Shown here in pieces: positions 48,852 through 61,400 of a stretch of DNA of 64,000 nucleotides. Location: contig OZ026844.1 in assembly GCA_964023205.1 (NCBI GenBank), positions 12,758,790 through 12,822,789 of the forward strand, in the 5' to 3' direction. Every line of letters starts with the position of its first letter. Positions within the stretch are counted from its first letter, which is position 1. Position numbers and translations under genes: made by a program. This DNA comes from Lutraria lutraria (lineage: Eukaryota; Mollusca; Bivalvia; Venerida; Mactridae). A model generated the notes under the pieces. The model was given only the letters and a program-made list of their open reading frames with translations, was not told the DNA's origin and did not search any database.

Positions 48852-49790
48852 TATATTAAAGATTGCTTTAGTCTTTTATTACATGAAGTAAATGTGATTT
48901 CTGCACACTATTTCAGTAACTCATCATTTTGTGTAATCTGAGTCTATTGTGATTATGGATGTATATGTGGGCTATATATATATCTGAAAATTATCTAACA
49001 GACAAGAAAATATGTACAGTTTAGTTAAATTTATCTCCAGTGCTTGGCAATATAAAATTCACATACAATAAATACAAAATGTACATGACTAAGTTGAATT
49101 AATCCTTCATAGGCTTTTTGAGGTTAGCTCCCTTTAAACATTCAGAAAGCTAACTTGGCAGCTGGTACAATATTTCTTATAAAGTCACTCTTGTCAATAC
49201 AGAACTATGATTGTTTCATTCTGTTTATCTTGTTCAGCACTGCTTCCTTGTCATCTAACAGGATTTGACTACAATCAAGAATAAGAACATTAAATTTATT
49301 TTGATCAACATAAAAAGTGAAAACAAATTGTATTCTAAGAAGTATGTTCAGAGGAGACATAATTAATGCCTCTTCAATGTAATGTGAAGATAATGAAAAA
49401 TATGTACCAATAATAAAAAAACAGTATTTTGCAGAAAGAACAAAATGACTATAAAAAAAATTAAACCTGCTTGAGTGATATGCAGCATATTTCTTAAATG
49501 CTATATATGTCATCTCATTATGGTGATATAATTATAAAATCCCATAATTCTTGACCTTGCTGTTCACTAGTGGCATGGTTCTAATTCAGATGTAACACAT
49601 CATTGTGATCATTTGAGCCATACATATCCTATTACTGGTGGTCAAGATATAAACTGGGCATGATTTGCAGACCACATGCACACAGACACATGATATAATA
49701 ATACAATATGTCCACCTCCCATTATTAATGGTGAAGGAATAAAAATCAAACATGAGTTGGAACTATCAAATTATAGTTAGATTAATTGTT

Positions 49791-50120
49791 GTAAGACAGT
49801 CGAGCCCGCCAGGCTAGCTCAGTGATTAGATCGTTTGTCAGATGATCGAGAGGTTGTGAGTTCGAGACCTGGGCGAGGCTCACACTGTCTGTGACAAATT
49901 TGACTGAAGATATTACATCCTATGTTACCGGTAAATTGTCCTCCACTTCTAAATTATGTGGGGTAGCTTGGCTGAAGCTTAAGGATAGAATGTGGTTAAT
50001 ACTAGTTAAGGCTTAAATGAAGTCCAGGAAAGCTGGTTAGGTTAACTGCCCGCCACAATATGACTGAAATGATGTTGAAAATGGTGTAAAACCCCATGAA
50101 ACAAACAATATAAGACGGTC
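49791..50120 (+). mobile_element. tRNA-derived SINE of a second family
   Basis: Head: A box taaGctagctcagtgatt-like (ggctagctcagtgattagat) and B box gttgtgagttcgagacc, then a different body. The 3' domain (ccaggaaagctggttagg ... gttgaaaatggtgtaaaaccc ... acaaac) is shared with the other SINE family. Flanks taagacagtc / taagacggtc match at 9 of 10 bases. Confidence 0.78.
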
Positions 50121-50639
50121 ATTTTGTTGTCTAATGTCATTCTATTTCACATTTTGTACTTTGATATCAGCTAATTCATTACTGACATGCAGCAGTAAAA
50201 CTGTATAAACAAACTAGGACTTGAAACTTAATTTTAATATTTTTACATTGATATTATGGTAGAAAACGCTTATAGTGAACTTGGATTCATCTCTTGTGAA
50301 AAATTGAACATCTTTATTATAAGTAAAGAAAATACTTTTCTTGTCTGAAAGAGTTTTAAATTCACAGCAATTAATGCCTCATCCAACTTCTTCTTGATAC
50401 ATTATTTCATCACTTTACAAGTAAACTGTAATAATAAATTGTTCATCATATTAAATAATAGCCCCCACATTTATAGAGAAAATATGCAAATGTATTCATT
50501 TTCAACTAATCTGTATAATAAAGAACTGAAATTGGCCTTTTCCAACAATGCTAAGTGTCTCCACATGGCAACAGTGACATATCTATGTACATGTATATAT
50601 ATGGATAAGAAGAAAAAACATACAGTTTTGATAATTACC

Positions 50640-50723
50640 ATTTTGAGGGTTCAACGCAACAGTGTCGTAACTCGTATTGAAATAAGAACAAGTTACGACA
50701 GTGTTGCGCTGAGCCCTCGATTT
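50640..50723. mobile_element. 76-bp hairpin element, gagggttcaacgcaac family, copy 1
   Basis: 50644-50719. The left arm gagggttcaacgcaacagtg mirrors the right arm cactgttgcgctgagccctc-like end with few changes; centre about 18 bases. Flanked by attt on both sides (50640-50643, 50720-50723). Confidence 0.65.
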
Positions 50724-51898
50724 GAGCACAAAAAATTAAAACTGAATTAAGACTATGCTTATACCTGTGATACTATGGTGAGTTTGTACAGGGACTTCAT
50801 CAAGGTTAAGGTGTTAGGATCCTAAACTCCCAAAATTATACTTCAAAATGGGGTGGACAGACTTTTTAAACAATTCATATAGGTTTTCAAAGTCAGATTT
50901 TTCAAGTTAACTTCCCTTTAAATTTGAATTGAAGTCTATGCAAGTAACCCATGTTTTCAAACATTCAAGAAAAAAGAACATCTATTTCAATAAAAACTCA
51001 TTGTAAAAGATGCAATAATACTTTATCATTCTAATTTGATAAAGAAAAATATTACTTGCATAATTATATTCATCCTTGGCCTTCATAATTTTTGTTAGCA
51101 AGTTTGCTGACAGATTCCATAAATACTAAACTGAAGTATAAGAAAGAAAAAAATATAACATGAGTTTAGGAATCAGGCCTCAGTTTCATGAACAAAACTG
51201 AATATAAACTTATGTACTCAAAATGTTTTTTCTGTCTAGAAATCTTGTGTCTTTGAGCCGAAATGTTACCATATGTTTCTTTATTTACTAAGAACTTGTT
51301 AAACATGCAAGCATAAAAAAACAGAAAACAAGTTTGTAATGCTTCTTATATTATTACTTCCAGTAGCCCATGATTAACCCCCACTAGGTGTCAGGGCAAA
51401 TAATGTTTTCTTCATAAATTTGAACACATTAATTTAAGAGAAACCAGTTAAACCTTAAAATAGACATTTGAATCTTTTCTATTTCAGATTTATATCTATA
51501 AAAAATACAGCAGCAAGGAGGTGCCGTCTTCAAATTAAAAAATACGAAAGCACGGCATGAAAAATCCAAATAACCACACGGCGGTCATTCAGATAGTGCT
51601 TTTTAGAGGCAAAAAGTTTAATGTTTTAATTTTAATCCAGCAGCCAAAAATTGGATGATTTTCAGATTTATTGGGCATTGAACACACTTTTGTGATGTTA
51701 GCAAAGCAAATATGCTATTTTGTTCTGCTTAAATTTCACTGATTTGGTCAAAGGTTACTTGAGGTCAGTATAGGTCAGACCAGGTCATGTTTAGATCTCA
51801 GAAGTTTTATCAAACACATTTGAAAATTTCTAGTAATGGATTTTTGAAATAAGAAAAAGGCATAATATATACATTGTAGTTTGTTCTAAAAATGCAAT

Positions 51899-51982
51899 AT
51901 TTCGAGGGCTCAGCGCAAAACTGTCGTAACTTGTTCTTATTTCAATATGAGTTACAACACTGTTGCGCTGAACCCTCGATTT
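51899..51982. mobile_element. 76-bp hairpin element, gagggttcaacgcaac family, copy 2 (inverted)
   Basis: 51903-51978, the same 76-bp length and sequence as 50644-50719 in opposite orientation, again flanked by attt (51899-51902, 51979-51982). Confidence 0.65.
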
Positions 51983-52261
51983 GGTGATGGCCACTAACAC
52001 ATGTTTAACAGTATTTAGAACTGCTATATGTGACACTGAATAAGAAATGTACTGCTCCTTAATTTGGCTTTCAGCGGTACATGAATTTTCAACAGAAGTG
52101 TCTGCAGAATGTAGTTTCTGTAGATGATGTTTATAATGACATAAAAAAATTATAACGTCAAGAATATGTAATAAAGACCACTGATCGTACATTAAATTCA
52201 TTACTTTTAACCAATTAAGAACAGTGTTTATCAATATTTGTGAATTTTCTGCCTAATGAGG

Positions 52262-54780
52262 TGTACATGGTTAAGAATATATGTAACTAGACCAAGATAG
52301 CACAGGATGATAGAAATTGAGAGTTGGTCGTTACATAAGGTTTGACTGTATGTAGCATACCTAGCATGTCATGCCTAGGTCAAACATTTACGGATCACCT
52401 CATAGGTTCCACTATGGATTAAATCTTACGGGTGACCCAGGAAATGCCAATTTCGGTAGTCCGATACAAATCTGACATCACATTGCATCCTTAGTAAATA
52501 CATGGTGAAAGCTTACTAGTATGTACTGGTACTTCATTGTTAATAACAGTAGAAATACTTGTCGATTTAAATTGGGCCTACGTATAAGTACAGATTAATA
52601 TGGAGTACGGTTCCACGGTTATTTGTTCTATTGTTAAATTTTTGAACATGTCACAGATATACAAATACTACTATGTAAGACTACAACTTCAATATGAAAA
52701 GCTACGGACCAGTACAGATTGCAACGAATGAAGCTGGATCCTATTCTTAGCATCAAAACCTAGGCATAACATTGGATTCAGCAATCTCAACCAAGAGTTA
52801 TCGCTCCTTTCAAACACACGTCTCAAAGCAAAGATTCTTGAAAAGCTACACAATGATCAATAACATGCTTTTGTGTATAATTAATAATTTGTTAGATGTT
52901 AACGTTTTGGCTAAATTTTACCAAAACTTTACACAATCGGTAACCCTTAACCAATATATTAACCGAAACTTCAACTAAACCCAGAAATTAAATTTTACCG
53001 ATAAGTGAGTGCAGAATAGAATAGAACATATACTATTTTCATAAATTGTGCACACATAGGTACATACATCTTTATATCATACAATATTATTTATAAGCAC
53101 ATATATAATACACTTTATGAGAAATAAACCACAAGCGCTGCCAACACTAAGTCTGTTCACTACTTCAGTACGTGAGATATATCTATTTATCTATGAAGTT
53201 GCATGTTGACTCTGATGCAGTTTCTGAGTTATATCATACATGTCAGCTACACTGAAGTTTTTTCACTGAATTGATAGACTTTCTAGTCCAGCTAAAAATT
53301 AGCTTAACAGAAATGTAAAAATACATCAACTAGGCAGTGTTACTAGCCGTTTGTCCAGTGATTTTGTATATTATATAATAAGTATATTATCATCAACTGG
53401 TTTGATGAGATTTTGGTAATGTGACATCTGAATCAATGTTAGTATACTTAATATACATCATGTATGTATAAGCTTGTGTGGTATTATTGAATAAACTTTT
53501 TGTATGTCTGCCTGTCATCTGTGTTGACTTGATCATTTTGTATCTAGAATATGTACTGAACAAAATTACCACCTATATATTTTTAGTATTATTACTTGTC
53601 ATAAGAGCTTTTATATGACCCTCATTGACATTAGATTAAATGTTGGTTGATTTATACAAATGTACTTGGTAAAAATTTTGCTTTCAATCAAACTCATGTC
53701 CAATTTCTATCTTTATATGGATATCTGTGAAAGAAAAGAACTAAAATGACTATCCCGGAGATAAATAATAATATCAAAAAATATATAGGTGGTAACTAAA
53801 TAAATATGCTATGTTTGGACACACACATACTATATGTAAGTTATAAACTAATCAGTACTCCCAACATATGATATGCACATTCTATTACTATCAAGATAAT
53901 ACAATAAAACATTTATTTATAATAACAAAACATAATTGACATTTACATAACATTTATTATTTCTTTTAAGATCAACAAATAAACATTTTATAATAAATAA
54001 CTGCCTTATCATGGAAAAACTAGTGTGCAAACTGAATGGCCCAGGAAAAACCAGAGATCAAAACCCTGTAGGGAAAAAACTCTGGAAACCTGTACCCCAT
54101 GTCAAGTTTCAGATTGCAGAGCATATGGGGCCACACTCTTTACAAATGCAAAATTAAAGTTTGACAGTAAAATGATTATACAAAAAATCTACATAAACAT
54201 CAAACATAGAGCATTTACTAAGCCAGTAACAAATATTCAGAACTTACAAGTACAAAAATAAAGCTAAGAAAAAAAAACTACCTAAGGTTTTAAAGTCAAT
54301 CAATATTATGTCAAGTTAAAAGATGTGTACTTTAATAATGAGCAAACAACCAACTTCCATTCTCATACAATAGATAGTAAATTACAAAAAAAACTTCAAA
54401 GCAAGCATAAAGCATTGAAGTAATCTTAACAATAAACTTAAACTTAACATAAACAAAAATAATACAGAAATATAGATACAAATTGTGAAAATTCAAGACA
54501 TTTTACCAAATAGAAGTAAGTGCTAGCAAACAAATAACATTTTTTAAGATGTACATATATATACATGTTAATATTGAGATCATAAACAAAAAAACTCATG
54601 ATAATAAATGTAAATGCTCCCAATAAAAAAAATAAATTAATATGTTTCAACAAGGTAAACTGCTAAAAATGTGCCTTAAATAAATGGAAGAATCTGAGAA
54701 ATAATGATAATAGGGCAATACTATTTTTTGATATAAAACTGTTTGTTTCGCATAAAGCAGAAACATCAGCAAAATACAGT
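52262..54780. other. Intergenic, little recognised
   Basis: AT-rich sequence with short ORFs of no recognised family. The only clear structure is the inverted-repeat element at 53566-53795. The stretches between elements in 43834-52261 are likewise without a supported gene. Confidence 0.4.
53566..53795. mobile_element. 230-bp MITE-like element
   Basis: Inverted ends ttaccacctatatattttt and aaaaatatataggtggtaa, with further similarity inward. AT-rich body with no ORF. Target duplication is unclear. A ttaccacctata fragment also occurs at 43960. Confidence 0.55.
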
Positions 54781-54794
54781 GTTTGAGAAATTGT

Positions 54795-54850
54795 CTTTCA
54801 ACTCAAGGCCTTGCCGCCAATCCGTGCTCCTTCAAGATGATGCTGGGTCA
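54795..54850 (-). pseudogene. Diverged fragment of the 144-bp exon
   Basis: caaggccttgccgccaatccgtg (+) resembles the exon core caaggccttgccatcaatccgtg, and the minus strand reads ARIGGKALS before a stop. No usable splice phase was found. It probably lies in the 3' UTR of the exon-array gene as a decayed copy. Confidence 0.4.
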
Positions 54851-55437
54851 TCTCATTGGTGTCAAGGCACCACATCTTAAGAAAAGTTCATGTCCAACCA
54901 AATGATAAAAAGTAACGGTGTATATCTTTTCGTATACCCATGACATACATCGACTCTTAGAACAACCTATACTGCAATAATCTTATATAACACTGTGCAA
55001 AATGACTTAGATTATTCATTATGCAGAAATCACACATTCTGTTTGTTTCTATTCATTTTCTGCATAATCAGACACTTTCATTGATTTTATTGCAGGAAGA
55101 AAATGCTATGCCAGTATGCTAAAAATTATCAATTAAATATAATCAAAAAATGAACCAGACAGGCCTGATGCAGAAACACCACCCCAGCAGGAATTTCTAA
55201 AACCCACCGGTGCCCGGGCAGCTTTCGACATGGTGTAGCCCTGGTATCTTAATCAAATTTTTACTGGACATAACATAATTATCCTAAATGCAACAGTGTT
55301 CGGACAAAAGGTAGAATCAAACAAATGCTCCAAGAATCGTTATATGTCAGTCTGTTAGGATCCTAAAGCTAGCAAGATGAGAACAAATTCCTCATCATAA
55401 AAAACTAAGTGCCCTGGTACCAATTTGAGAACCCAGA

Positions 55438-58400
55438 TCAGGAGTCAACGCATCCAACTGCTGAAATAAAAAGATCCTTGTCAATGCTGAGTAGATGAAA
55501 ACAGATAAAAGGCAAATCTTAAAACATATTCATGAAATAAAAGATAACTAGTAATGCATCAACATCAGTGCAAAGCTGGCCATTTAGATCATACATTTAA
55601 AACAGACAGAAAACTAACAACAGTGCACCCTCCCTACAACAGCCAACAATGGGAATGACAGAAATGGCCATTGTTCGGAGGTGACTGTTGTTGAGAGAGT
55701 GAAAATAAGACAATGATCAATTTGGGTTGCTAATATACTGACTGTAACAGGGAGATGGCTGTTGTTTGGAGGTGACCTTTCATGGAGGTTACACTGTATA
55801 ATGTCTACTAATGCCAGAAATCAAGCAAGAACATTCACATTTAGTCGCTATGTGCCTTATTTTGATCATGACATTGACGGCCATAATCAAAAGGAATGCA
55901 CGAAACATAAACGCTTACAATTAAGCCAGAATACTTACGTTGAAATGCTGAATGCATTACAGTGACCCTGACCTTGGTGACCATTGAGACCAAGGCCTTG
56001 CCATCAATCCGTGTGCCAAGCTTCCATCTGAAGTTGGTATCCCTAGATGAGATCCACTTCCAGGAGTCGACACATCCGACTGCTGAAATAAAGAAAACAC
56101 CTATTAATACAGAGAGATCTGTTGGCAGATCATGTAAATTGCAAGATGGACAAAAACAAATATGCAGACGACAGACCAATTCAACGGTTCCATCTGAAGT
56201 TGAAACGTCAAAAAGCAAAACCCTTTACAATCATGTGATAATACTTACGTTGAAACACTGGATGCATTACGGTGACCCTGACCTTGGTGACCATTGAGAC
56301 CAAGGCCTTGCCATCAATCCGTGTGCCAAGCTTCCATCTGAAGTGGGTATCCCTAGATGAGATCCACTTCCAGGAGTCGACACATCCGACTGCTGAAATA
56401 AAGAAAATACTCGTCAATACAGAGAGATCTGTTGGTAGATCATGTAAATTGCAAGATGGACAAAACAAATATGACACACACATATCAAAGCAATGACAGC
56501 ATGTCTTTGATCGCACTTTAATCCTGCCTGACGACGTCACGAATTCATAAATACTCGAATAAAGAAAACAGCTGATTTTTAACAAAAAATGCAAAATTTT
56601 GACCTCGCGAAATTAAAGCGTTCTACAGTATGCAGACGATAGACCAATTCAACAGTTCCATTTAAAGAAGAAATGTTAAGAAGCAAAATCCCTTACAATC
56701 AAGTGATAATACTTACGTTGAAACGCTGAATGCATTACGGTGACCCTGACCTTGGTGACCATTGAGACCAAGGCCTTGCCATCAATACGTGTGCCAAGCT
56801 TCCATCGGAAGTTGGTATCCCTAGATGAGATCCACTTCCAGGAGTCGACACATCCGACTGCTGAAATAAAGAAAATACTCATCAATACAGAGGGATCTGT
56901 TGGTAGATTATGTAAATTGCAAGATGGACAAAACAAATATGCAGACGATAGACCAATTCAACAGTTCCATCTAAAGAAGAAATGTTAAGAAGCAAAATCC
57001 CTTACAATCAAGTGATAATACTTACGTTGAAACGCTGGATGCATTACGGTGACCCTGACCTTGGTGACCATTGAGACCAAGGCCTTGCCATCAATCCGTG
57101 TGCCAAGCTTCCTTCTGAAGTTGGTATCCCTAGATGAGATCCACTTCCAGGAGTCGACACATCCGACTGCTGAAATAAAGAAAATACCCATTAATACAGA
57201 GGGATCTGTTGGCAGATCATGTAAATTGCAAGATGGACAAAAGCAAATATGCAGACGACAGACCAATTCAACGATTCCATCTGAAGATGAAACGTCAAAA
57301 AGCAAAACCCTTTACAATCATGTGATAATACTTACGTTGAAACGCTGGATGCATTACGGTGACCCTGACCTTGGTGGCCATTGAGACCAAGGCCTTGCCA
57401 TCAATCCGTGTGCCAAGCTTCCATCTGAAGTGGGTATCCCTAGATGAGATCCACTTCCAGGAGTCGACACATCCGACTGCTGAAATAAAGAAAATACTCA
57501 TCAATACAAAGGGATCTGTTGGTAGATCATGTAAATTGCAAGATGGACAAAACAAATATGACACACACATATCAAAGCAATGACAGCATGTCTTTGATCG
57601 CACTTTAATCCTGCCTGACGACGTCACGAATTCATAAATACGCGAATAAAGAAAACAGCTGATTTTTAACAAAAAACGCAAAATTTTGACCTCGCGAAAT
57701 TAAAGCGTTCTACAGTAAGCAGACGATAGACCAATTCAACAGTTTCATTTAAAGAAGAAATGTTAAGAAGCAAAATCCCTTACAATCAAGTAATAATACT
57801 TACGTTGAAACGCTGAATGCATTACGGTGACCCTGACCTTGGTGACCATTGAGACCAAGGCCTTGCCATCAATCAGTGTGCCAAGCTTCCTTCCGAAGTT
57901 GGTATCCCTAGATGAGATCCACTTCCAGGAGTCGACACATCCGACTGCTGAAATAAAGAAAATACTCATCAATACAGAGGGATCTGTTGGTAGATTATGT
58001 AAATTGCAAGATGGACAAAACAAATATGCAGACGACAGACCAATTCAACAATTCCATCTGAAGATGAAACGTCAAAAAGCAAAACCCTTTACAATCATGT
58101 GATAATACTTACGTTGAAACGCTGGATGCATTACGGTGACCCTGACCTTGGTGACCATTGAGACCAAGGCCTTGCCATCAATCCGTGTGCCAAGCTTCCA
58201 TCTGAAGTGGGTATCCCTAGATGAGATCCACTTCCAGGAGTCGACACATCCGACTGCTGAAACAAAGAAAATACTCATCAATACAGAGGGATCTGTTGGT
58301 AGATCATGTAAATTGCAAGATGGACAAAACAAATATGACACACACATATCAAAGCAATGACAGCATGTCTTTGATCGCACTTTAATCCTGCCTGACGACG

Positions 58401-61400
58401 TCACGAATTCATAAATACGCGAATAAAGAAAACAGCTGATTTTTAACAAAAAACGCAAAATTTTGACCTCGCGAAATTAAAGCGTTCTACAGTAAGCAGA
58501 CGATAGACCAATTCAACAGTTCCATTTAAAGAAGAAATGTTAAGAAGCAAAATCCCTTACAATCAAGTGATAATACTAACGTTGAAACGCTGAATGCATT
58601 ACGGTGACCCTGACCTTGGTGACCATTGAGACCAAGGCCTTGCCATCAATCCGTGTGCCAAGCTTCCATCGGAAGTTGGTATCCCTAGATGAGATCCACT
58701 TCCAGGAGTCGACACATCCGACTGCTGAAATAAAGAAAATACTCATCAATACAGAGGGATCTGTTGGTAGATTATGTAAATTGCAAGATGGACAAAACAA
58801 ATATGCAGACGATAGACCAATTCAACAGTTCCATCTAAAGAAGAAATGTTAAGAAGCAAAATCCCTTACAATCAAGTAATAATACTTACGTTGAAACGCT
58901 GGATGCATTACGGTGACCCTGACCTTGGTGACCATTGAGACCAAGGCCTTGCCATCAATCCGTGTGCCAAGCTTCCTTCTGAAGTTGGTATCCCTAGATG
59001 AGATCCACTTCCAGGAGTCGACACATCCGACTGCTGAAATAAAGAAAATACCCATTAATACAGAGGGATCTGTTGGCAGATCATGTTAATTGCAAGACGG
59101 ACAAAAACAAATATGCAGACGACAGACCACAGGGTTTTCATTATCTTTTCAGTCAAGGGATAAAGTTTGAAATCCAAGTGATAGGCCTGGGGTCAAGGGG
59201 GCGGCCTTAGCCCCCTTGTGGGTCTAGGGCAACGCCCTGGTAGGGGGACCAGGGGGGCAAAGACCCCCAGGAAGCTCCTGTATTTTAAGCATTTTGAGTG
59301 GCAAATTTTTGTTAGGCTTAAATTAAAATCAAATTTGTTTGCCCTTTACCGACCGACCTGAAAAAATCATGCCGACTCAAAACATTTTACAGCAAAATCT
59401 GGGAGAACTTTATTTTTATACTTGGGAAAATATGTATACAAGTACTCGGTGCTTTAGATAAACATTTAAAGTAGGTATATTTTGAAGTAATGAAGGGAAA
59501 CAATAATGTACGTGTGTTAAGGCACTGAGTGCATGTTATGGTTGATTAAAGCACACAATAAATGGTTGTATGGCAGCAGAATACATAAAATGAATATAGA
59601 ATGATTCTAGAAAGGAGTGTAATTTCACGCTAGGTAAAGATCAAATTCAGAAATAATATATTTTTCCAACCTACCGACCCTCCTCTAAAATTGCGGGTCA
59701 GTAAAGGGCAAACAAACATATTTTTAATTTAGGCCTTATTTCTGTGCTTCTTTTAGCCAGTTTCTATTTGGAAATTAAATGTTTGATGATAATAAAAATC
59801 AAAACTAAACACCATTTCTAGTGTTCTTTTTCCTACCAACCATGGCAAGTATCTTTAACTTTATCTTTGTTTACTCAGCCAATGAGTTCTCAAATTTTGA
59901 TTGAATGAAAGGAAAAAATCCCCAACTAAAACTTGTAAGAAAAACAACAACCCATTTTCAATTCTTCTATTCATATTTATCAATCATTTGCAAAATAATA
60001 ATCATATTAATAAAATTTCATATAACATAAACATTTGTAGTTAAGACATCTGCACTATAATGAGATTCATCTTTTGTATAATTATAGGTATTTATATTGA
60101 TCAGTGATCAAAGAAATAGCATGATACCATTCTTTTATCTGTATATCATTTATTCAAATAGAAATTAATTTATTTGAGAAATAAACAAGACAAAATATGA
60201 GAAATGAGTTGATTGGTAGGAAAGGAGACAAATCTCTATCACAAAGTTAACAGATTGTAACTTCAATTCCTTTGGCTCTCACTCATTTTATCTTAATTGT
60301 TGAACATTGCAATATGAATATTATTAGCACTGTGTCCTGGCAAATGGAGAATTCATCCTGAATGCGTGTCACAAGATTAAATATCAAAGATAAGATGCCC
60401 CAGTTAGAACAGATTATCATTAAACACCCATTAAATGATGTATGGTTGCACAATATGTAGTGCCGTTATCCGAAATTTGTCGTCCGGAATTCGTATACTT
60501 TATTGAAATATAAGTGTAACGACCATTCTTGAAAATTAACGAGCCATTGGTGTTTAGTTGGTTTTAATCAAGTTAATGCTTAATTAAACATAATATTACA
60601 TAACATTAGATTCAATAACTATCAAAACGTGATTGTCAAGTGAAGTGTTAACAGTTTTCGGAACATATGACAGGGCCATGGGCCGTACGGTCTGGTACAT
60701 TTTTGTTTCAATTGAACTGGCGATGCAGGAATGAAGAATTCACAACTAACTGGATAAAATTATCATCTGCATTATGAATCACAGCTTGGAGCAATTGAAA
60801 TTGGTGTTGATCATGTTGATAGTTGCAAACAAACAACATACATCGACATGGTCAATTTAAATATGACTGACAAGTTGCCGACTTTTATGTATATCGTATT
60901 GGGCGAGCAGAAATTATTTTGGTCGCCCGATCATTTTTTTACTCATCAGTGACCAGGGCGAGCGGGCAGTGCTAATTTCGAAGACTCCAGTGAGAACGAA
61001 CTTCAGAATTTCGTATCGGCAAATTTACTGTTTAGCATTTTAATTTTGACGGAAAAACAATGTATTTCATCGCACGATTTGCTTACCAGATCGGCGTGTA
61101 AAGCCAAAGCTTTACGTTTATTTTCGTTCGCTTTTTGTTCTATTTCTCTCTTGTGGTGCAGAAATCCGTAACTGTATTAAACGCGAATGCCTATTGGTAG
61201 TTGCCTAGTCCACTAATCAATCAAAAGCCTCGTTTCGTTATACTCTCAATACTGATGACAAAACGGTGTTATAGTACAATATTTCAATGCAATTTCTACT
61301 ACGTAAACAAATTCGTCTTTACTTTTGCTGACGGAATTTCAACCGATATAAAGATGATTTCAACCAGGGCACACAAAAACCGACAATTTGCCGGTCCAGA

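Noticed and set aside
51899..52234. ORF with peptide VQRNSVVTHIEIRTSYDS, also seen at 50640-50750
   Set aside because: The shared peptide is only the translation of the two copies of the 76-bp hairpin.
57170..57335. Short array introns read as coding (for example FCPSCNLHDLPTDPSV)
   Set aside because: The open frame crosses the acceptor pyrimidine tract and the donor, and the matching intron in other copies is interrupted by a transposon, so it is intron.
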